From Candidatus Accumulibacter affinis (lineage in GTDB: Bacteria > Pseudomonadota > Gammaproteobacteria > Burkholderiales > Rhodocyclaceae): a stretch of DNA of 64,000 nt. The stretch lies in assembly GCA_016713625.1 (NCBI GenBank), contig JADJOT010000007.1, positions 62,001-126,000 of the forward strand, in the 5' to 3' direction. Made by a program: the position numbers and the translations under genes. Positions 60,230 to 64,000 of the stretch are shown piece by piece. The stretch's first letter is position 1; every line of letters starts with the position of its first letter. The notes beneath the pieces were generated by a model that was not told where the DNA came from, did not search any database, and saw only the letters and a list, made by a program, of their open reading frames with translations.

Positions 60230-60273
60230 TGTTACCCCCATTATTACCCTTACCAAAGGGGTGTTACCCCTTC
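60230..60273 (-). promoter_or_regulatory. Candidate operator for the 91-aa/helicase genes
   Basis: TGTTACCCC occurs twice on the plus strand (60230-60238 and 60263-60271), 33 bases apart, about three helical turns, and further TTACC copies lie between. The second copy is part of the palindrome AAGGGGT-GTT-ACCCCTT (60257-60273) that also covers the Fic stop codon. Looks like a repressor site or site of a conditional promoter. Confidence 0.4.
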
Positions 60274-61337
60274 TTCCTCCACGTCGCGGCGGGTCCTCGA
60301 CCCAGACACTCCACTCGACCCTGTTTCTGTTCGTCGCGCAAGACGGTGCGCACCATATCGCGGCTAACCCCTGGACAAACCTGGCAAAGTTCGCTGATCG
60401 TGAATTGCCCGGCGGCAGGCCTCCCGCCGGGTCTCGCGACCAGGCGGTCAATGCCGGCGAGAACCAGCTCGCGTTTGGCGCCGCGAGGCGCTTTGACCTC
60501 ACCGACGCGCTCGGCAAATTCGCGGTAAGCCGTTTTCAGGATGAAGAGCACGTAATTGATGTACGGCCAGGGGTCGTTCCTGCCTTCGTGCCAGCCTTGA
60601 GAACTCATCTCCAGCGTTTCGTAGTAGCGCGCCTTGTTCTGCTCGATCACCCGCTCGAGACTGATGTAATGCCCCACTTCGAAACCAAGCTGGTAGCTTT
60701 GTAGCAGCCAGATCAAGCGCGAGACGCGACCATTTCCGTCACGGAAAGGATGGATGCAGAGAAAATCCAGGTTGAACGCCGCCAGCGCAATCAAGGGCGG
60801 TACCCAGCGTTCTTCGCGACAGTGCTGCCAGACCGCCACCAGTCGCGCCATCGCAGCAGGCGTATCTGCAGCCGATACGGTACGAAAACGCACCCGTTCG
60901 CCGCCATCCGCGTAACGCTCGATGATATCGCCGTCCTTTTCCTTATAGAGTCCGGCATTCCATATCTGGCCACGTGTCATCGCATGCAGGCGCTTGATGA
61001 CGTCCCCGGAATCCGGGATCGACCCCGCCTCCTGATGAATCCAGGCCAGCGCATCGCGATAACCGCGAATCTCCTCCTCATCGCGGTCACGGAACAGCGG
61101 GCTCGGCGCCGCCAGCACCACCTTGATGCGTGAAGGCGCAAGCGCCACGCCCTCGATGCGGTTGCTCGATACCGCACTTTCGATCATCGCGTGCTCACGC
61201 AGCACCTTCAGCCGTTGCGGGGATTGCCGCGTGTAGAGCTCCTGCTTGCCGCGGAATTCGCCAAGGTCCGACAGATACCACGCGGTCGATGCCGGAATGG
61301 CCAGATCGCCGGCTTGAAAGCGTTTCAAGGTGTTCAT
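60264..61337 (-). CDS. Fic-family AMPylase, class II autoinhibited
   Basis: 357 residues from ATG 61337 (MNTLKRFQAGDLAIPASTAW); a longer start at 61370 is possible. FIC core HPFRDGNGRVSR with catalytic H196; an inhibitory helix motif SNRIEG (58-63) matches the (S/T)xxxE(G/N) of class II Fic proteins. A C-terminal winged-helix-like part (SELCQVCPGVSRDMVRTVLR) may bind DNA. Fic enzymes transfer AMP to protein hydroxyls. It lies inside the defence island, after a nucleotidyltransferase gene. Confidence 0.85.
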   Translation of the reverse strand: MNTLKRFQAGDLAIPASTAWYLSDLGEFRGKQELYTRQSPQRLKVLREHAMIESAVSSNRIEGVALAPSRIKVVLAAPSPLFRDRDEEEIRGYRDALAWIHQEAGSIPDSGDVIKRLHAMTRGQIWNAGLYKEKDGDIIERYADGGERVRFRTVSAADTPAAMARLVAVWQHCREERWVPPLIALAAFNLDFLCIHPFRDGNGRVSRLIWLLQSYQLGFEVGHYISLERVIEQNKARYYETLEMSSQGWHEGRNDPWPYINYVLFILKTAYREFAERVGEVKAPRGAKRELVLAGIDRLVARPGGRPAAGQFTISELCQVCPGVSRDMVRTVLRDEQKQGRVECLGRGPAATWRKKG

Positions 61338-61356
61338 CAGCAAGTCCTGCGCGTGA

Positions 61357-61743
61357 TCAGGCGCGCGCATGCAGAACCTTTCCTTCGCGCTGGGCGCGGC
61401 CAACGATATGGTGCGGAGAATCCTTGAGTTGCTCGAATTCATCGCGGCTATAGAGCAGCAAGTCCTTGGCGATCGCCAGCTTGCGCAGGGCCAGGTACAG
61501 GCGCGCACTTTCCTGGCGGCGACTGCGCTGTGGGCTGAAGGGCTCACCCTCGACGATCAGGAGATCGACGTCGGAATCGGGCCGGGCGTCCCCACGTGCT
61601 CGCGAACCAAACTGGATCACAGTGTCGGGATTGGCTTCACGAACGATCGTATCGACCATCTCGCTGATCAGGCTATCCTCTTCGCTTGGCATCCGAAATA
61701 CCTCCTTCATCCAGCGCCGACTTTCGTCTTTTCGGTCAAGCAT
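61357..61743 (-). CDS. MNT-type nucleotidyltransferase domain protein
   Basis: About 128 residues from ATG 61743 (GTG at 61746 is adjacent). FGSRARGDARPDSDVDLLIV contains the GSRxxG...DxD motif of minimal nucleotidyltransferases. The rest is helical (LYLALRKLAIAKDLLLYSRD). MNT proteins are often antitoxins that nucleotidylate HEPN partners; a HEPN gene is not visible here, and the usual partner may be the Fic gene. Stop at 61357, 20 bases before the Fic start. Confidence 0.75.
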   Translation of the reverse strand: MLDRKDESRRWMKEVFRMPSEEDSLISEMVDTIVREANPDTVIQFGSRARGDARPDSDVDLLIVEGEPFSPQRSRRQESARLYLALRKLAIAKDLLLYSRDEFEQLKDSPHHIVGRAQREGKVLHARA

Positions 61744-61746
61744 CAC

Positions 61747-62844
61747 TCAGCTTTCGAGGCCATTATGCGCCAGGGGCAGGATGGCATCTTCCAGTTGTTG
61801 CCGCAGTTCCTCCTTGCTTGGCAAGTAAAGCTGGTACTGCGAGGCAAAAATATTGGCATTCTTCGGCAGGGTCAGCTCAATCAAGGCATCCTTCTTGCGT
61901 TTGCACAGCACGATGCCGATGGTCGGGTTTTCGCCTTCTGTCTTGACATGGCGATCAAAAAAATTGACGTACATCTGCATTTGCCCGAGGTCCTGGTGCG
62001 TCAGTTTGTCCAGCTTCAGGTCGATCAGTACATAGCAGCGTAACAGGCGGTTGTAGAAAACCAGATCGACGTAGAAATGATCCTCCTCGAAGCTGAATCG
62101 CTTCTGGCGGGCTTCAAACAGGAAGCCTTTGCCTAGCTCCAGAAGAAAATGCTCCAGTTTGTCGATAATGGCGGCTTCCAGCTCGCTTTCTGAATAAGCA
62201 GGCCGTTCTTCGAGACCAAGGAATTCGAGCACGTAAGGGTCCTTGACCGCATCACAAGGCGTTTTCAGAACCTGTCCCTCGGCAGAGAGGCGACGCACCG
62301 CATCTCGATCCCGACTGAGCGCCAGTCGCTCGTAAAGCGCAGAAGCGATCTGCCGCTCCAATTCACGCACATTCCAGCCGTTTGACACCGATTCGATCTC
62401 GTAGAAACGTCGCTCTTCGGCGTCTTTCAAGCCCATCAACACTTGGTAATGCGACCAGCTGACGCGGAACTGTTCGGCCAGCAGTTCCAGCCCTGTTGCG
62501 CCAGCAAGTTGTTGCCCGATCGATAGCGGCGAGACCGCCCCAGACATCAATTCGCCAGACAGCGTCTGGCGAATCTGCGGATAGGCTTCATAGAAGCGGC
62601 GAAAGTTCTTGAGGTTGGAGACCGAGCAACCGGGTATTCCCGCCGCCCGCAACTGTCTGGAAAGTCCATCCAGCAAGCGCTGGCCGTATTGCGCACGGTC
62701 CTCGCCCTGTTGCTCGAATTCGACGATGTAGTAACCAAACAGCCAGTTACGCACGACCAAAGCAAAGTCCACCGCCCGATTGGCGCGTTGGTGCAGCGAC
62801 TGATGGGTTTGCGCAAGGAGATGAACGAGATTTTCCAGGTTCAT
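61747..62844 (-). CDS. DUF1016 (YhcG-like) PD-(D/E)XK nuclease-like protein
   Basis: 365 residues from ATG 62844 ([20 protein letters not shown]). N-terminal helical DUF1016 part (LSVSRLKNF-like: [19 protein letters not shown]) and C-terminal PD-(D/E)XK part with [32 protein letters not shown] and VLCKRK. The ATG overlaps the stop of the methylase by 4 bases (ATGA), so they are in one operon. The family is a mobile-element and restriction-associated putative nuclease. Confidence 0.85.
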   Translation of the reverse strand: MNLENLVHLLAQTHQSLHQRANRAVDFALVVRNWLFGYYIVEFEQQGEDRAQYGQRLLDGLSRQLRAAGIPGCSVSNLKNFRRFYEAYPQIRQTLSGELMSGAVSPLSIGQQLAGATGLELLAEQFRVSWSHYQVLMGLKDAEERRFYEIESVSNGWNVRELERQIASALYERLALSRDRDAVRRLSAEGQVLKTPCDAVKDPYVLEFLGLEERPAYSESELEAAIIDKLEHFLLELGKGFLFEARQKRFSFEEDHFYVDLVFYNRLLRCYVLIDLKLDKLTHQDLGQMQMYVNFFDRHVKTEGENPTIGIVLCKRKKDALIELTLPKNANIFASQYQLYLPSKEELRQQLEDAILPLAHNGLES

Positions 62845-64000
62845 GCGGGTTGATCCTGTTCGAAAAACGCCCACGCGATGCGGTAATCGGCTTCGCGGCT
62901 GGCGAGGGCGAAGGGGGCGGTGTAGCTGCGGGCTCGGGTTTGAGCTCGCCGCCGGGCTGGGTGTCGTCGAGGACAGTGGTGGTGACGGTGCTGCCGGCGG
63001 GCAAGGTGCCGGCTTCCTGCAGGGCGTGGATATCGTCCCAGCCATACTTGCCGGTCCTGCTGCGGCCATCGGGGGTGGTGAAGGTGACGTCGGCGGTAGT
63101 TCGACCGCCCTTGCGCGGCAGGCCGACGCCGATCAGACCCTTGCTGTTGGTGAAGACGATGCGGCCGGCCAGGTCGTACCAGGTGTCGCGCTCGTAGCCC
63201 TGCATCACCGGGAACTGGACGCGGTAGATGAGCAGCAGTTCGTCGAGGGTGAGGCCAAGGGCCTGGGCGACCAATACGTCGATTTCGACCAGCGCCATGC
63301 GGCGGGCGTAGTCGGTTCTGATGGCGCAGTGGCGCTGCCAATCCGGTGTCAGTTTGGCGAAGAAATCCTGCGGCAGACGCGGGTTGTCGGGCTGGCTCCA
63401 GCGCTGGGTGGTGAAGTCGGAGGTGAAGACTTCGGCCCAGAGTGGGGCGTAGTGGGTGGTCAGGCAAATCGAGGCAAGGAATCTTGCTGCCAGCGATGCG
63501 GAAAACCCAAAGGGTACTGGCATCTTGTCAGCGATATCGCTCCGAAAGTCTTTTTTGCCAGTAGTACGGTGATAGAAGTCGAGCGGCAGGGCGGACCAGT
63601 ACGCTCCAACACAAATAGCGACCCGCGTGTCACGTATGGCGATACTGAACACCCGGTCAATATGCCCCTGTTGCTGAAGCAGGATAATGGGGCGCACTGA
63701 ACGTTCGTCTGCAGGGTGCGCGCCCCGCCTAACTGCCAAACGGTGATATTCCGTCACCCGCTTCTGCCGCCAGCGTTGCACGGCCACCGGCTGGTCTTTC
63801 TCGCTGGCGTGTTCGCCTTGTTCTTCCGCAGTGAGTTGATCCCACGGTAGAGTCAGCGTTTCGGCTTCGCTCCAGCTTACGCGGGGCGTGCGGCGAGCGT
63901 ATTCGGCGCGGTCCTGCATCGGCCGGTAGTTGCTGCGCGGCAGGTAGTCGTCGGGCAGGGTTTCCAGGTCGAGCGGGTCGTAGTGGCCGTTGGCGCTGCA
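62841..64000 (-). pseudogene. Large adenine-specific DNA methylase, C-terminal part, frameshifted
   Basis: The frame is open from the right edge (64000). The protein reads [60 protein letters not shown] and [20 protein letters not shown], the C-terminal region of the large Eco57I-type/DISARM-type adenine methylases. At about 62930 the frame is lost: sense continues as [20 protein letters not shown] in a second frame that ends at 62841, overlapping the DUF1016 start (ATGA). Restoring one base in the GGG run at 62930-62932 joins the two. Either a sequencing indel or a real mutation. Only this part of the gene is in the window. Confidence 0.75.

Overview
The window is a chromosomal segment of a GC-rich Gram-negative bacterium, most likely a betaproteobacterium. 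The replication-origin block reads mnmE-yidC-yidD-rnpA-rpmH on the minus strand and dnaA-dnaN-gyrB on the plus strand. Together with dnaE, rng, trhP (yegQ), uvrD and pyrF this is the usual proteobacterial housekeeping set. The protein style (TAXI-type solute binding protein with a C-terminal membrane part, WbuC-type cupin, GrpE/J/Hsp70 module) suggested to me a Rhodocyclales/Candidatus Accumulibacter-like genome, but that is inference from memory. The origin lies near 43.6-45.5 kb and the replication genes point away from it on both sides.

Layout. (1) 0-7 kb: the end of a DUF499/DUF3780 phage-defence-type operon. Its DUF499 gene is cut by a decayed IS66-family element, which itself carries a RIT element (three tyrosine recombinases between perfect 29-bp inverted repeats). 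Removing exactly 2182-5621 restores the IS66 tnpC frame. (2) 7-19.7 kb: an accessory mosaic with a SEC-C protein, a fragment of a type I methylase (HsdM), a two-gene module of a J-like/transmembrane/trypsin protease plus a giant nuclease-TPR-GreAB-C-like-PIN-like protein, an IS4 remnant, a TerY-P triad (VWA, PP2C, kinase) whose kinase is split by an in-frame amber codon, a VRR-NUC nuclease, and an IS110 remnant. (3) 19.7-34 kb: chromosomal core genes (truncated petA, glycosyltransferase, trhP, rng, cupin, dnaE, ParA/TAXI/quinone reductase operon, uvrD). (4) 34-39.7 kb: a five-gene, tightly overlapping Hsp70 operon (TPR, J-like, GrpE-like, Hsp70, zinc ribbon). (5) 39.8-50.8 kb: origin region and neighbours. 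(6) 51.0-51.2 kb: tRNA-Ala(GGC) and tRNA-Glu(TTC). (7) 51.4-64 kb: a second defence island on the minus strand. In transcription order it has a large adenine methylase (partial, frameshifted), DUF1016 nuclease, nucleotidyltransferase, autoinhibited Fic protein, a 91-aa protein, a 2130-aa DUF1998 helicase, and a RelE-like/UvrD helicase fusion.

How it fits together. Both window edges lie inside defence-type operons. The right-hand island resembles DISARM/Druantia-type systems in having a giant DUF1998 helicase with a big methylase, but the RelE-UvrD fusion, the 91-aa protein and the Fic/MNT/DUF1016 insert make it unusual. The protease plus nuclease-TPR-PIN pair and the TerY-P triad look like separate conflict modules accumulated in the 7-19 kb mosaic. 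Several accessory genes are visibly broken (DUF499, IS66, HsdM, kinase stop codon, petA, methylase frameshift), so the accessory parts look actively reshuffled while the core genes are intact.
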